DNA from: a bacterium
GTDB lineage: Bacteria; UBP6; JAFGXH01
Direction of reading: 5' to 3'
Assembly: GCA_027064085.1 (NCBI GenBank)
Contig: JAMOQH010000047.1
Span: 1 to 56,076, forward strand
DNA: 56,076 bases
This document shows, piece by piece, positions 33,406 to 43,342 of the stretch. Each line of letters begins with the position of its first letter. The first letter of the stretch is position 1. The notes under the pieces are model-generated. The model saw only the letters and a program-made list of their open reading frames with translations. It did not search any database and was not told the origin of the DNA. Both the position numbers and the translations under genes were made by a program.

Positions 33406-34734
33406 ATGAAATTTCTTTTCACTACAATTTTTTTAATTATCTTACTCTTATTACCTGCATGTGAGAATGGCATAGTCATTTCTTACAATCCAGATGATTT
33501 AGAATCTGCAAGATTTATTAAAACAGAGAAGATTAAAAACGGAACAAATGAATTAAACTGTGAATATGGTGACCCAACACATACTCACAAACAGGATGAC
33601 TCCTATTACGTGTATTTTACACTTACAAGTGCAAAGGCATCTCCAGTAAATCCAGAAAGCCCAAAGTTTTCGGGTATTGAGGACAGCCTTTCTATTGAAT
33701 TCCAAGTAAAAGATGATCAGGGAAACTTTAAAAAGGATGATTCAATTCAAGTTGGTACAATAGAGTATGTATCTCCTGGTAAAAACTTAAGCGAAAGGCA
33801 AAATTTTAATTTTCTGATTGATGTATCTGATGACACCTGTTTGGATGCAACAGATAAAGATAGATGTGCCCTTTCAGGTGGTTTAAGTTCAATTTCTTTT
33901 GGAGATATGCTAAATAAAATATCAACAGCTCTTTCAAACTTATATGATTACTATGACGATGAAAATTCATTTTTTATTGAAGATGAATTTATTGGAGTAA
34001 AGTATTTAGCTTTTTCTGCAGGAGGAGAATCAAATTGGTTTGTAAAAATGATTACAAGCTATATTACAGATATGGATGGCTGTAGTGGCTCAATGTCAGA
34101 TCAAAAAAACAAAAGAAAAATCCAATGTTGGCTAGACTTAAACAGTACAAGCACATATAGAGGGCTTAAAAATGAATCATCTAAATATCATAGAAAGCTG
34201 TGGGATGGATATATTGCGGCTGCAGACCTTATAAAATCAGATAACAATAAAAATAAGAATATTTTATTGTTTACATCTGGTTATGAGGAGGCTTTTTATG
34301 ATACAAATTCTGAATTAAGTGCAAACAATAAATCTGTTCACAGCGAAGCAGAATTTTTTAGTGCAATTACAGCAAACGATAACATCCCGGTATTTATTGC
34401 ACCTGAAGACAGATCAGATACTAAAAGTTTTCCAGATACAATTGGAACAAGCATAGATGATAAATTCTATAAGCTTGCTTGTTTAACAAATGGAGCTTAT
34501 TTCCCATATGTATTTAAAGACAATGAATGGAAACCAACACAAACATCTGATTATAGTGCACAATATATTATGGGTAGTGTAAAGGATGCTAGTTATGGTA
34601 CATGGAGAGTAAAAATAACATTAAATAGTAATACAACAGAGCGTTTTTATGATGGCGGATTTGTTGTTAATGCTAAAAGTGCTACAGGTAAAGATATCAA
34701 AACTAGCTTAGCTGGTTATAGAATTGTAAGATAG
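33406..34734 (+). CDS. Lipoprotein with VWA-like domain, first gene of the Glt-like operon
   Basis: 442 aa. Lipobox L-L-P-A-C at Cys19. A VWA-like domain is suggested by F-L-I-D-V-S-D-D-T near 145 (a partial MIDAS, D-x-S) and N-I-L-L-F-T-S-G-Y near 285-293, with beta strands at the C-terminus. In Myxococcus the Glt outer-membrane set includes an OM lipoprotein (GltK); this protein holds the same position in order but no direct similarity can be claimed. GAGG precedes the start and the next gene follows at 11 nt. Confidence 0.65.
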   Translation: MKFLFTTIFLIILLLLPACENGIVISYNPDDLESARFIKTEKIKNGTNELNCEYGDPTHTHKQDDSYYVYFTLTSAKASPVNPESPKFSGIEDSLSIEFQVKDDQGNFKKDDSIQVGTIEYVSPGKNLSERQNFNFLIDVSDDTCLDATDKDRCALSGGLSSISFGDMLNKISTALSNLYDYYDDENSFFIEDEFIGVKYLAFSAGGESNWFVKMITSYITDMDGCSGSMSDQKNKRKIQCWLDLNSTSTYRGLKNESSKYHRKLWDGYIAAADLIKSDNNKNKNILLFTSGYEEAFYDTNSELSANNKSVHSEAEFFSAITANDNIPVFIAPEDRSDTKSFPDTIGTSIDDKFYKLACLTNGAYFPYVFKDNEWKPTQTSDYSAQYIMGSVKDASYGTWRVKITLNSNTTERFYDGGFVVNAKSATGKDIKTSLAGYRIVR

Positions 34735-34745
34735 GAGAATATAAT

Positions 34746-35426
34746 ATGAAAAAAGTAATTATTGCATTTTTATTATTTGGGCTAACGATTCCATTGTTTT
34801 CAAGCAACTTAAATCAAGAAGTTGATAAATATTGGGGAGCAAGAAGACAAATCGTTGTAATTCAAAAGAAAGAATTCACAAAATCTGATAAACTTGAACT
34901 TATATTATTTGGTGGAATGGTTCCAAATGATGCGTTTTACAATTCATTTCCTATGGGCATGAGACTTGATTGGTTTATGTCAGAAAATTTATCATTTGGA
35001 CTTTCAGGCTCATATCACATTAACGCTGATACAGGTTCAATAAGCGTATTAAAAGAGTTGGGTGTAAAATCTAAATTTATGGAAAAAGTTAATTGGGACG
35101 CTTCATTAAGTGCATCTTACAGTATAATATATGGAAAAGGAGCTATGGGTAAAACTACATTAGCTTATTTCGATCTTTATCTATTAGGATTTGCTTCTAT
35201 TTATGGCACTGAATTCCATCCAGGTTCATCTTATGACAAAACAGATAGCAGTATCAGATTTGGTGGTGGAATTGGTTTTGGAACAAGATTCTATCTTACT
35301 AAAAATATTTCTTTTAGAATGGAAGCTAGACAAAACTTTTTTATGAGAACCCCAACAAGTGATGGTGGACAAGGTGGCATTCAAAAACCTCTTGAATTAT
35401 CTTTAGGAATTGGTTGGTTATTCTAA
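34746..35426 (+). CDS. Outer-membrane beta-barrel domain protein, GltA/GltB-like
   Basis: 226 aa. Signal peptide (1-19), then ELILFGGMVPNDAFYNSFPM and a small barrel ending in Phe (LSLGIGWLF). This pattern fits the myxobacterial outer-membrane beta-barrel domain (TIGR04565 type) found next to TPR gliding-motility genes. It is the second gene of the operon, between the lipoprotein and the first TPR protein. Confidence 0.65.
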   Translation: MKKVIIAFLLFGLTIPLFSSNLNQEVDKYWGARRQIVVIQKKEFTKSDKLELILFGGMVPNDAFYNSFPMGMRLDWFMSENLSFGLSGSYHINADTGSISVLKELGVKSKFMEKVNWDASLSASYSIIYGKGAMGKTTLAYFDLYLLGFASIYGTEFHPGSSYDKTDSSIRFGGGIGFGTRFYLTKNISFRMEARQNFFMRTPTSDGGQGGIQKPLELSLGIGWLF

Positions 35427-35446
35427 ATAACAGTTAGGAGTTATAA

Positions 35447-37444
35447 ATGATTAAATTTAAAATATATTTATTATTTTTTTTAATATCCTTTTCTGTTTTT
35501 GGACTTACTAAATCAGAAATCATAAAAATGACAAAAATGGGGCTCCCAGAAAGTACACTTATGGCAACAGTCAATGGCTCTAAAGATGTTGTAAAGATGG
35601 AAAAAGCAGATATTATAGAAATGAAAACAGCAGGCGTTCCAATTTCTGTAATAAAAGCATTAATAAAGAGATATTTAAAAAAGAAAGAAACCATAAAAAA
35701 AACTAGTACTAAAAAAGAAATAAAAAAGGATACTGCAGAAGAAGCTAAAAGACTTGAGGAAGAAAAAGCAAAAGCTGCTGAAGAAGCTAAGATAAGAGCG
35801 GAGGAGCAAAAAAAAGCAGAAGAAAGAATTGCAAAAAGAAAATCAGCTCAAGAACAAAGAGAATACAGAGAAAAGAGACTGTCTCTTGATAGAGCAATAG
35901 GAATGTACAATAAAAAAGAATATTTGAGAGCAATTAAAAAATTAAATAAATTTTTTAAAGTTGGTTTTAAACAAAGCAGTAATGAATATTACCTTGCTAC
36001 ATTTTATTTAGGAATGTCTTATTATAAATCAAAAGCATATTATTCTGCCATAAAAACATTAAAAGATGTTTTAGTTAGAGGTCCAGAAGTTAAAGTAGGT
36101 AAATCTATAAAAGGTGCTTACTTCATGCTAGCTTTTGAAGCTTATGGTAAAATCACTGGGGATTGGCCATTTAGTAGTGATTATAATGAAACTTACAGCA
36201 TGATAGCAACTTATAACACGGCAACGCTACCTAATAAGTTTCAAAATGTATACAATTATTATATGGGAAAATACTATACAAAATGGGCATCTAACTCATC
36301 TAGAGCTGAAAAATATTTGGCTAGAATAACCCCAATAAAGAATAAAAACAGCAAATCTACTAGTTATCCTAAATTATATGCTTCTGCTCAGTATTTACTA
36401 GGCTTAAATAAAGTTAAGTCTAAAAAATATAATAAAAGCGTAAAACATTTTCAAAATGTAATTGTAGCAGTTCAGAATAAAACTGATTTTAAAAACACAA
36501 GCTTAAGAGATTTGGCTTATATTGCATTAGGCAGAATTTATTATGAAATTGCATCATCATATTTTGCCGTGGGAGGTATAGAGCAAGCAAAAAGACTTGC
36601 AAATGCGTCCTTAGATGCCTATAGAAAAGTATCAAAAGATAGTCCTAAACTTGCAACAGCATATTATGAAGCATCATGGGCCGCATTTATTACAGGTGAA
36701 TATGATATCTCATTAGGCTATTTACATTCATTACACTCTTCTTATCTTAAAGATTATTATTATCCAGATAAATATATTTTAGAAGCTGGAATATATGTAA
36801 ATATGTGCTTATTTAAATATGCTGATGAAGCAGTTTCTGCTTTTAAAAAGAAATATGACCCTTTTAAAAAAGAGCTAGATAGTTTCTTATCAGAACCATT
36901 AGAGCCTAAAGAATACCTAGAAAAAATTAAAAAAATATCTGCAAACAAGCCTATGAAAGGAAAAAGATTTTCTTATGAATTAATTTCTTATATTATTTCA
37001 GATGGATATTTTTATGAAAGTTACAATGCTTTAAATAATATAGAAAATGAAAAAAGAATTTTGGCAAAATGGAGTAAAAAAGGTAAAAGCAAAATAGCCT
37101 CTTTTAATAAACTATATGTTCAAATTCTTAAAAAAGAAGACAAGTTGTATCGTTCATTAGGCTCATGGGTAAGAAGAAAATTACAAAATGCAGTAAATAA
37201 CTTAAATGAACTATATTTAAAATCTGATGAAATTTCTTTTGAAATTATTAGTGCAGAAAAAAGAGTTTTACAAAATGAAAAACTTGCTTTAACTCAAAAA
37301 ACAAAAACCACTAAATCTCAAAAAGCAAGATCCAAAAAGGAATACAATCTTAAAGATGATGAAATGATGTGGAAATTCACTGGTGAATATTGGATTGATG
37401 AGATAGATAACTATCACTCTTTTTTACAGAGTAAATGTAAATAG
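35447..37444 (+). CDS. Periplasmic TPR protein, GltC-like
   Basis: 665 aa. Signal peptide (1-19, ending VFG), two short helical repeats (about 20-75), a charged single helix (about 85-145, Lys/Glu/Ala), then TPR-like repeats (about 147-460) and a helical C-terminus. The size and order agree with GltC, the periplasmic TPR protein of the Myxococcus gliding complex. The call rests on architecture and neighbourhood, not alignment. Confidence 0.55.
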   Translation: MIKFKIYLLFFLISFSVFGLTKSEIIKMTKMGLPESTLMATVNGSKDVVKMEKADIIEMKTAGVPISVIKALIKRYLKKKETIKKTSTKKEIKKDTAEEAKRLEEEKAKAAEEAKIRAEEQKKAEERIAKRKSAQEQREYREKRLSLDRAIGMYNKKEYLRAIKKLNKFFKVGFKQSSNEYYLATFYLGMSYYKSKAYYSAIKTLKDVLVRGPEVKVGKSIKGAYFMLAFEAYGKITGDWPFSSDYNETYSMIATYNTATLPNKFQNVYNYYMGKYYTKWASNSSRAEKYLARITPIKNKNSKSTSYPKLYASAQYLLGLNKVKSKKYNKSVKHFQNVIVAVQNKTDFKNTSLRDLAYIALGRIYYEIASSYFAVGGIEQAKRLANASLDAYRKVSKDSPKLATAYYEASWAAFITGEYDISLGYLHSLHSSYLKDYYYPDKYILEAGIYVNMCLFKYADEAVSAFKKKYDPFKKELDSFLSEPLEPKEYLEKIKKISANKPMKGKRFSYELISYIISDGYFYESYNALNNIENEKRILAKWSKKGKSKIASFNKLYVQILKKEDKLYRSLGSWVRRKLQNAVNNLNELYLKSDEISFEIISAEKRVLQNEKLALTQKTKTTKSQKARSKKEYNLKDDEMMWKFTGEYWIDEIDNYHSFLQSKCK

Positions 37445-37472
37445 TATATAAATTTATTTGGAGGTCTTTTAA

Positions 37473-40400
37473 ATGACTAAACTTCTTGGTATTTTATTAT
37501 TGTTGTTTTCTTTTTCTTTTGTTTTACCTGCTAATTCATTTAAAGCAGCTAAAAAAAAGAAGGAAATTAAACTAAAATTAAAAAAAGAAAAAAGAAAAAA
37601 AGATGAAGCTAGAAAAAAAGCTCTTGCTAAATTAGAACAAATGAAGAAAAAAAAGCTTGATCTATATTCATTAACAGATGATGATTTAGCTTCTATTGAA
37701 AAAAAAGAAAAAGAAATAAATGAAAAGAATAGAGAGCAAATAATTCTTCTTGAAAGAATGATTAAAAATCCAAATCTTTCAGATGATCAAAAAGCAGAAA
37801 GGATGTTTAGATTAGCCGAATTAAAATGGGAAAGCTCTAAATTTTCATACCTAAGAAGAAGAAAGGAATATGAAAAATTAATGGATAAATGCCTTGAAGA
37901 TAAAACAGTCAAATGTCCTAAAAAAGAACCTGTTGCTGATTACTCTGCATCTATTAAAATATATAAGACAATTTTAAAAAAATTACCTAGATATGACAGA
38001 ATTGATGAAGTTATATACTATTTAGGTTATGGACTTCAGAGAGCCGGGAAACCATCACAAGCAGTATCATATTTCAAAAAAATTGTACTTAAATATAAAA
38101 AGAGTGAATATTTAGCTAAGGCATACTTTTCATTAGGAGAGTATTTCTTTGATAATAACTCCTTTATTGCAGCTAAGAAGAATTATGAAAAAGTTCTTGA
38201 AGACAAAAACAGTGATATTTATGACCTAGGTATGTATAAAATGGGTTGGGTTTATTATAATCTTGGTTCTGCTGCAACCGATAATAATCCTAAAAAATGG
38301 GAAAATTTAGATAAATCTTTAGATTATTTTAAATATTCAATAGAAAAATCCACAAAAGCGATTGCATTTAAAACTCAAGCTAAAAATGATTTAGTATTAG
38401 TTATGAGTGAATATAAAGATGCTTTTGACAGAGTGAAATCCTATTTTTATAAACTTGGTGGTCAAAAAGAAGCAATTAAAAGACTCAATAATTTAGGTGA
38501 ATTATTGCTAGCTCAGGGTAAAGATACACAGGTTGTTGAAGTTTATAGATATTTAATTGAATCTGCCCCTACTGCTAAAAGAGTCCCAGAGTATTATAGC
38601 ACTATACTAGAAACAGAAATTAGATTAAATGATAAAAAGGTTATTGCTAAAACTTTCAGAGAAATAATTGATTACTTTGCTCCGGATAGTGATTGGGTTA
38701 GAGCAAATACAGGTAAAGAATGGCAAAAAGAGGGTTTTGAGCTTGGTCAAAAACTATTACAAGAGAGAGCAATTACATTTCATGAAATTGCACAAAAATG
38801 TAACCCTAGAAGTAAAAAATTTAAATGTAATAAACATGAATCATATCTAAAAGCAGGTGACTTATATAGAGAATATATAGATAAGTATCCAACAAGTAAA
38901 GAAGCATACCAAGATAGTTTCTATTATGCTGAAATCCTATTTTATCATAAAAAAGATTATCAGCAAGCTGCAAACTATTATGAAAAGATATTTAAAGATC
39001 CTTCTGCAAAACAATACTATGCAGATGCAGCATTTGGTATGATACTTGCTCTTGAAAAATTAATGAAAGATGAAATGGAAAGGTTGCAAGGACAAGTTAA
39101 AATTACAGAGTCTAAAGAAGCTGGCTCTCTTAATAAAAAAGAAAGGGTTGAATTTACTCCTAGAGAAAGACAATATGTTGTTGCATGTGATAATTATATA
39201 AAAGTTGTTAAATCACCAAAAGAAAAGCCTAAAGTTGCTTATGGTGCGGCAAGACTCTTTTACGAAAAGGCACAATATAAAGAATCAATTAAAAGATTCC
39301 AAGATATTATTAAAAGCTATAAAGGCACTAAGTTTGCATCACTTGCAGGTAACTTAATTCTAGATACTTACAATAGGCTTAAAAACTACAAAGAAATTGA
39401 AAATTGGGCTGAAATACTTCTTAAAAACAAAGATTTTACATATAACAAGAAAAACAAGTTAATTATCTTTGTAAGACAATCAGTATTAAAACAAGGTGAA
39501 GAAGCAATTAAAGCAGGAAAATATGTTGAAGGAGCAAATCATTTTATCAGACTTGCAGGCGACAGAAGATTTAAAAAAGATTTAACTATTGCTCCTGATG
39601 CTCTTGAAAGAGCAGCTATTGCTTATGGTTTAGCAAAAGATGAACCCAGTGCAAATAGAATATTACTTAGAATAGTAAAAGAATATCCTAAGTCAGAGTT
39701 AGCTCCTAAATCATTATTTACACTAGGTAAGGTTCATAGCCTAAGAGCAAAATTTAAACAAGCTGCTGATTACTTTAGTATGTTACAAAAATATCCTAAA
39801 AATGAACAATATACTCCTGATGGACTATATAATGCAATTACACTATACGCCGCTTTAGGTGACACTAAAAATGCTATTTCCTTGATAGATAAAACATATC
39901 TTAAAATATATGGAAAATCTAAAGATCCTGCAAGAATTAAAGATATTGAAGCTTTAAAATATAAAAGAGGTGAAATCTTTGAAATGGTTAAGGATTATAA
40001 AAAAGCTAATGAAGCTTATAAGGAATATGTTATTAAGTATCCAAAAGATAAAAATAAAATTATTGAATTAAAAATAAGAATGGGTAAAAACTTATTAAAA
40101 CTCAAGAAAAATAATATGATTGGAGCTAAAAAGTATTTTAAAGAAGCAATTAAAATATTTGATGATAAATACTTAAAATGTAAAAATGTTACTATCAAAA
40201 AGGGAAGAAAGAAAATCACTAAAAAAGAATGTAAAATTGATAGTAAAATTAAGAAAGGAAGTAAAAAAGAAGGCGAGTTTATTTATACCAAAAATTTAGT
40301 TGGTGGTGTATTATTTATGCTGGCAGATAAAAATTATCAAAAATATATTTCTTTATCAAAAGGTATAATTTCAACACCAGCTTACAAGCCAAGATCTTCA

Positions 40401-40922
40401 GCAGAAAGAAAAATGCAAAAGAAAATCAAAGAAATGAAAAAGCTTTATCCTAAATTAAGAGATTCCTATAGTAATATATTAAATTACGAATCACCTATTT
40501 GGACAGTAGCTGCATCTTATAGGCTTGGTAAAATTTATGGTGTTTTTGCAGAAACTTTATTTAAAGCTCCGTTACCAAAAGGTTTAAATGAAGATGAAGA
40601 ATTCGTTTATAGAGACATGCTTGATGAAATAGCAATTCCTCTTCAAGAAAAAGCAATTCAAAACTATGATGTAGTATTGCAAGTTGTTAAACAAAATAAG
40701 TTTTATAATAAATGGTATAGTAAAACAGCATCTGAAATTGTTAAATATGAAGGAAGAGAAAATCTATTTCCAGCTGCAAAATACTTTTATAAAGATAAAT
40801 TATCTCAGGATTTCTACTTAAAATTCAGAATTGAAAGAAAAAAAATTAATCCAATTATTAAAAAAACAGAAAAAAAAGTAGATGATAAAAAAATGAAAAG
40901 AAATAAGAAAGGTAGAAAATAG
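37473..40922 (+). CDS. Large TPR protein, GltD/AgmU-like
   Basis: 1149 aa. Signal peptide (1-20), a Lys-rich coiled coil (about 25-105), then at least ten TPR-like repeats along most of the chain (for example KPSQAVSYFKKIVLKYKKSE and QAANYYEKIFKDPSAKQYYA) and a basic tail. The length and layout resemble AgmU/GltD, the large TPR protein of the Myxococcus gliding machinery. It is preceded by GGAGG and followed at 11 nt by the next TPR gene. Confidence 0.55.
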   Translation: MTKLLGILLLLFSFSFVLPANSFKAAKKKKEIKLKLKKEKRKKDEARKKALAKLEQMKKKKLDLYSLTDDDLASIEKKEKEINEKNREQIILLERMIKNPNLSDDQKAERMFRLAELKWESSKFSYLRRRKEYEKLMDKCLEDKTVKCPKKEPVADYSASIKIYKTILKKLPRYDRIDEVIYYLGYGLQRAGKPSQAVSYFKKIVLKYKKSEYLAKAYFSLGEYFFDNNSFIAAKKNYEKVLEDKNSDIYDLGMYKMGWVYYNLGSAATDNNPKKWENLDKSLDYFKYSIEKSTKAIAFKTQAKNDLVLVMSEYKDAFDRVKSYFYKLGGQKEAIKRLNNLGELLLAQGKDTQVVEVYRYLIESAPTAKRVPEYYSTILETEIRLNDKKVIAKTFREIIDYFAPDSDWVRANTGKEWQKEGFELGQKLLQERAITFHEIAQKCNPRSKKFKCNKHESYLKAGDLYREYIDKYPTSKEAYQDSFYYAEILFYHKKDYQQAANYYEKIFKDPSAKQYYADAAFGMILALEKLMKDEMERLQGQVKITESKEAGSLNKKERVEFTPRERQYVVACDNYIKVVKSPKEKPKVAYGAARLFYEKAQYKESIKRFQDIIKSYKGTKFASLAGNLILDTYNRLKNYKEIENWAEILLKNKDFTYNKKNKLIIFVRQSVLKQGEEAIKAGKYVEGANHFIRLAGDRRFKKDLTIAPDALERAAIAYGLAKDEPSANRILLRIVKEYPKSELAPKSLFTLGKVHSLRAKFKQAADYFSMLQKYPKNEQYTPDGLYNAITLYAALGDTKNAISLIDKTYLKIYGKSKDPARIKDIEALKYKRGEIFEMVKDYKKANEAYKEYVIKYPKDKNKIIELKIRMGKNLLKLKKNNMIGAKKYFKEAIKIFDDKYLKCKNVTIKKGRKKITKKECKIDSKIKKGSKKEGEFIYTKNLVGGVLFMLADKNYQKYISLSKGIISTPAYKPRSSAERKMQKKIKEMKKLYPKLRDSYSNILNYESPIWTVAASYRLGKIYGVFAETLFKAPLPKGLNEDEEFVYRDMLDEIAIPLQEKAIQNYDVVLQVVKQNKFYNKWYSKTASEIVKYEGRENLFPAAKYFYKDKLSQDFYLKFRIERKKINPIIKKTEKKVDDKKMKRNKKGRK

Positions 40923-40933
40923 GAGTGTAAAAA

Positions 40934-42568
40934 ATGAAAAAATTAATTCTATTAATAGCTCTTTTGGGTATAATATCTGTTGCTTGTGGAGAAAAAAAAG
41001 TTGTTAAAAAAGATGTAAACAATGATCTTCCTAAAATTACTCAAGAAGAACAATTAAAACTTGATGCACCTGCAAATGAAAAAAAGGGTTTGGACGCTTG
41101 CAAAAGAAAAGATCATAAATCTGCTAAAAAATATTTCAAACTAACATTAAAAGGTAATCCTAATAATTTTAATGCATTATACAAATTAGGAAAGATTAGT
41201 TTTCATGATGATAATTATGAAGCAGCTGAAGATTATTTTAGAAAAGCAATTGCTGTAAATGATAAAAACAATAATCTAAAATTAGTATATGGTAACTTAC
41301 TTATAAAAATGAATAGATGGCCAGATGCTAAAGAATTTTTTGAAATTCAATTTGCAAAAGATCCTAAATTTGCAGAAGCAGCTATTTCCTTACTTGCTAT
41401 TTACAAACATCTTATTGAAAAAGAAAAGGATAATAAAAAAATTGAGCAACTAGTAAAAAAAGCAGAAGGCTTTGCACAAAAAGCATTAAAGGAAATACCT
41501 GGAGATTCTGCAATATATAATAATCTAGGACAACTGTATTATTTGGCAGGTAAAAAATCTCTATCATTTTATGCTTTATCAATTGCAGAAAAAAATGATA
41601 AAAAATCACCAATAGTATTAAATACAATAGGTGTTTATTATGAAAATGAAAATAATGAGTTTTTAGCAAAAAGATATTATAAATTAGCATTAAAAAATGA
41701 CCCTAATTATGTACCTGCTTTAAAAAATATGGTTAGATTTCAGATGGAGTCTTTAAATTATGCTGATGCAAAAAAGAATTTTGAAAAAATCATTAAAGCA
41801 GAACCTAATAATATTAATGCTCTTTATGGTTTAGCAATATCAGAATTAGGCTTATTTAATTTTACAGAAGCAATTAATAAACTTAAAGCATTATTTAACA
41901 AAACTAAAGATAATAAATATGCTCTCATGATAGCAGAAATATATTACAAAAATTTAAATCAAAATCCTAAATATCAAACTAAACCAGAGGAAAGAAAAAA
42001 ATTCTTAGCAGAAGCTAAAAAATGGTATAAACTATATGTTGATAAACATAAAGAATTAAGAAAAGATAATGATATTGTAATGATTTATAATGGTATAGAC
42101 GCTGAAATTAAAATGATAAATAATCCAGATAATTTAAAAACACCTGAAGATAATAAAAAAGCAGAACTTACCGATGAACAAAAAAAGAAAAAAGAAGAAA
42201 TTCTTGAACAAAGAAAATTAGCTGATATAAAAGCTAAAAAAGAAGAATGCTTAAAAGAAGGAAAATCTGAAGAAGAATGCAATGTGATTGTAAAAAAATA
42301 TGAATTACAAGAAAAATATGATACATGTGTAGAAAAAAAATCTGAAGAAGAGTGTGCTCCAATTCTTAAAGAATTAGAAAATATCATGAATGGTAAAACT
42401 CAAGAAGTAAATAAACCTAATGATAAAAAAATCAGTAAGGATAAGGCGATGCCTAATCCTACTAATGGAGAGAAAAAGAAAAAAGAAAAAAAAGAAGTTA
42501 AGAAAGAAGCTACTCCTAAAAAAATAACTCCTAAAAAAGAAGTTAAATCTAATAAACAAGGTAAATAA
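40934..42568 (+). CDS. TPR lipoprotein, AglT/GltE-like
   Basis: 544 aa. Lipobox I-S-V-A-C at Cys18, then about eight canonical TPRs (about 45-340; for example A-A-E-D-Y-F-R-K-A-I and N-A-L-Y-G-L-A-I-S-E-L-G), and a charged Lys/Glu tail with a few Cys pairs. The type matches AglT (GltE), the TPR lipoprotein next to GltD in Myxococcus. Its stop overlaps the pdxJ start (TAATG). Confidence 0.6.
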   Translation: MKKLILLIALLGIISVACGEKKVVKKDVNNDLPKITQEEQLKLDAPANEKKGLDACKRKDHKSAKKYFKLTLKGNPNNFNALYKLGKISFHDDNYEAAEDYFRKAIAVNDKNNNLKLVYGNLLIKMNRWPDAKEFFEIQFAKDPKFAEAAISLLAIYKHLIEKEKDNKKIEQLVKKAEGFAQKALKEIPGDSAIYNNLGQLYYLAGKKSLSFYALSIAEKNDKKSPIVLNTIGVYYENENNEFLAKRYYKLALKNDPNYVPALKNMVRFQMESLNYADAKKNFEKIIKAEPNNINALYGLAISELGLFNFTEAINKLKALFNKTKDNKYALMIAEIYYKNLNQNPKYQTKPEERKKFLAEAKKWYKLYVDKHKELRKDNDIVMIYNGIDAEIKMINNPDNLKTPEDNKKAELTDEQKKKKEEILEQRKLADIKAKKEECLKEGKSEEECNVIVKKYELQEKYDTCVEKKSEEECAPILKELENIMNGKTQEVNKPNDKKISKDKAMPNPTNGEKKKKEKKEVKKEATPKKITPKKEVKSNKQGK

Positions 42569-43284
42569 TGAAATCATTATCACTAAATGTTGACCATGTT
42601 GCAACATTAAGAGAAGCAAGAAAAGATAATATGCCAGACCCCGTTACTGCAGCTTTAATGGCTGAAAAATTTGGAGTAAATGGTATAACCGTTCACCTAA
42701 GAGAAGATAGAAGACATATTCATGATAGAGATGTTGAAATTATATCAAAACTAATAAAAACGGATTTAAATCTAGAAATGGCTGCAGTTGATGAAATGTT
42801 AAAAATAGCTTATAATATTAGGCCTAAAATGGTTACCCTAGTTCCAGAAAAAAGAGAAGAAATCACAACAGAAGGGGGACTTGATATTATAATAAAAAAA
42901 GATTATTTGACAGACTTCATAAAAAACTTACATAATTCTAATATATTAGTTTCTTTATTTATTGATCCAGATATTGATATGGTAAAACAAGCTCATAAAG
43001 TTAATGCAGACATTGTAGAATTACATACTGGAGCTTATTCAAACGCAATTTCAGATAAAGACCAGTACAAAGAATTATTAAAAATTGTAGATGCATCTAG
43101 AACTGCAACAAAATTAGGAATGGAAGTTCATGCAGGCCATGGTATCAACTATCATAATATTGCTCCATTAGCACAAATAAAAGATATAGAAGAATTTGCA
43201 ATAGGACACTCTATTATTTCACATTCTATTTTTGTTGGCTTAGAGAAAGCAGTAAAAGATATGTTAAAACTCATAAACATCTAA
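42568..43284 (+). CDS. pdxJ: Pyridoxine 5'-phosphate synthase
   Basis: 238 aa. It condenses 1-deoxyxylulose 5-phosphate with 3-amino-2-oxopropyl phosphate in DXP-dependent vitamin B6 synthesis. The family signatures N-V-D-H-V-A-T-L-R-E-A-R (7-18), HLREDRRHIHDRD (about 43-55), M-V-T-L-V-P-E-K-R and H-A-G-H-G-I-N-Y (about 191-198) are all present, and the length is normal. It is translationally coupled to the last TPR gene. Confidence 0.97.
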   Translation: MKSLSLNVDHVATLREARKDNMPDPVTAALMAEKFGVNGITVHLREDRRHIHDRDVEIISKLIKTDLNLEMAAVDEMLKIAYNIRPKMVTLVPEKREEITTEGGLDIIIKKDYLTDFIKNLHNSNILVSLFIDPDIDMVKQAHKVNADIVELHTGAYSNAISDKDQYKELLKIVDASRTATKLGMEVHAGHGINYHNIAPLAQIKDIEEFAIGHSIISHSIFVGLEKAVKDMLKLINI

Positions 43285-43289
43285 ATTAT

Positions 43290-43318
43290 TTTACTTAAAT
43301 CACTAAAACGGGTATGAT
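43290..43318 (+). promoter_or_regulatory. Candidate promoter of the histidine kinase gene
   Basis: TTTACT (43290-43295), 17-bp spacer, TATGAT (43313-43318). Confidence 0.35.
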
Positions 43319-43342
43319 ACTTTGTTTATATAAAGGTTTTTT

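Noticed and set aside
41412-41690. Open frame opposite the AglT-like gene
   Set aside because: Shadow of the Lys/Asn-rich TPR gene on the other strand, with no promoter or ribosome site.
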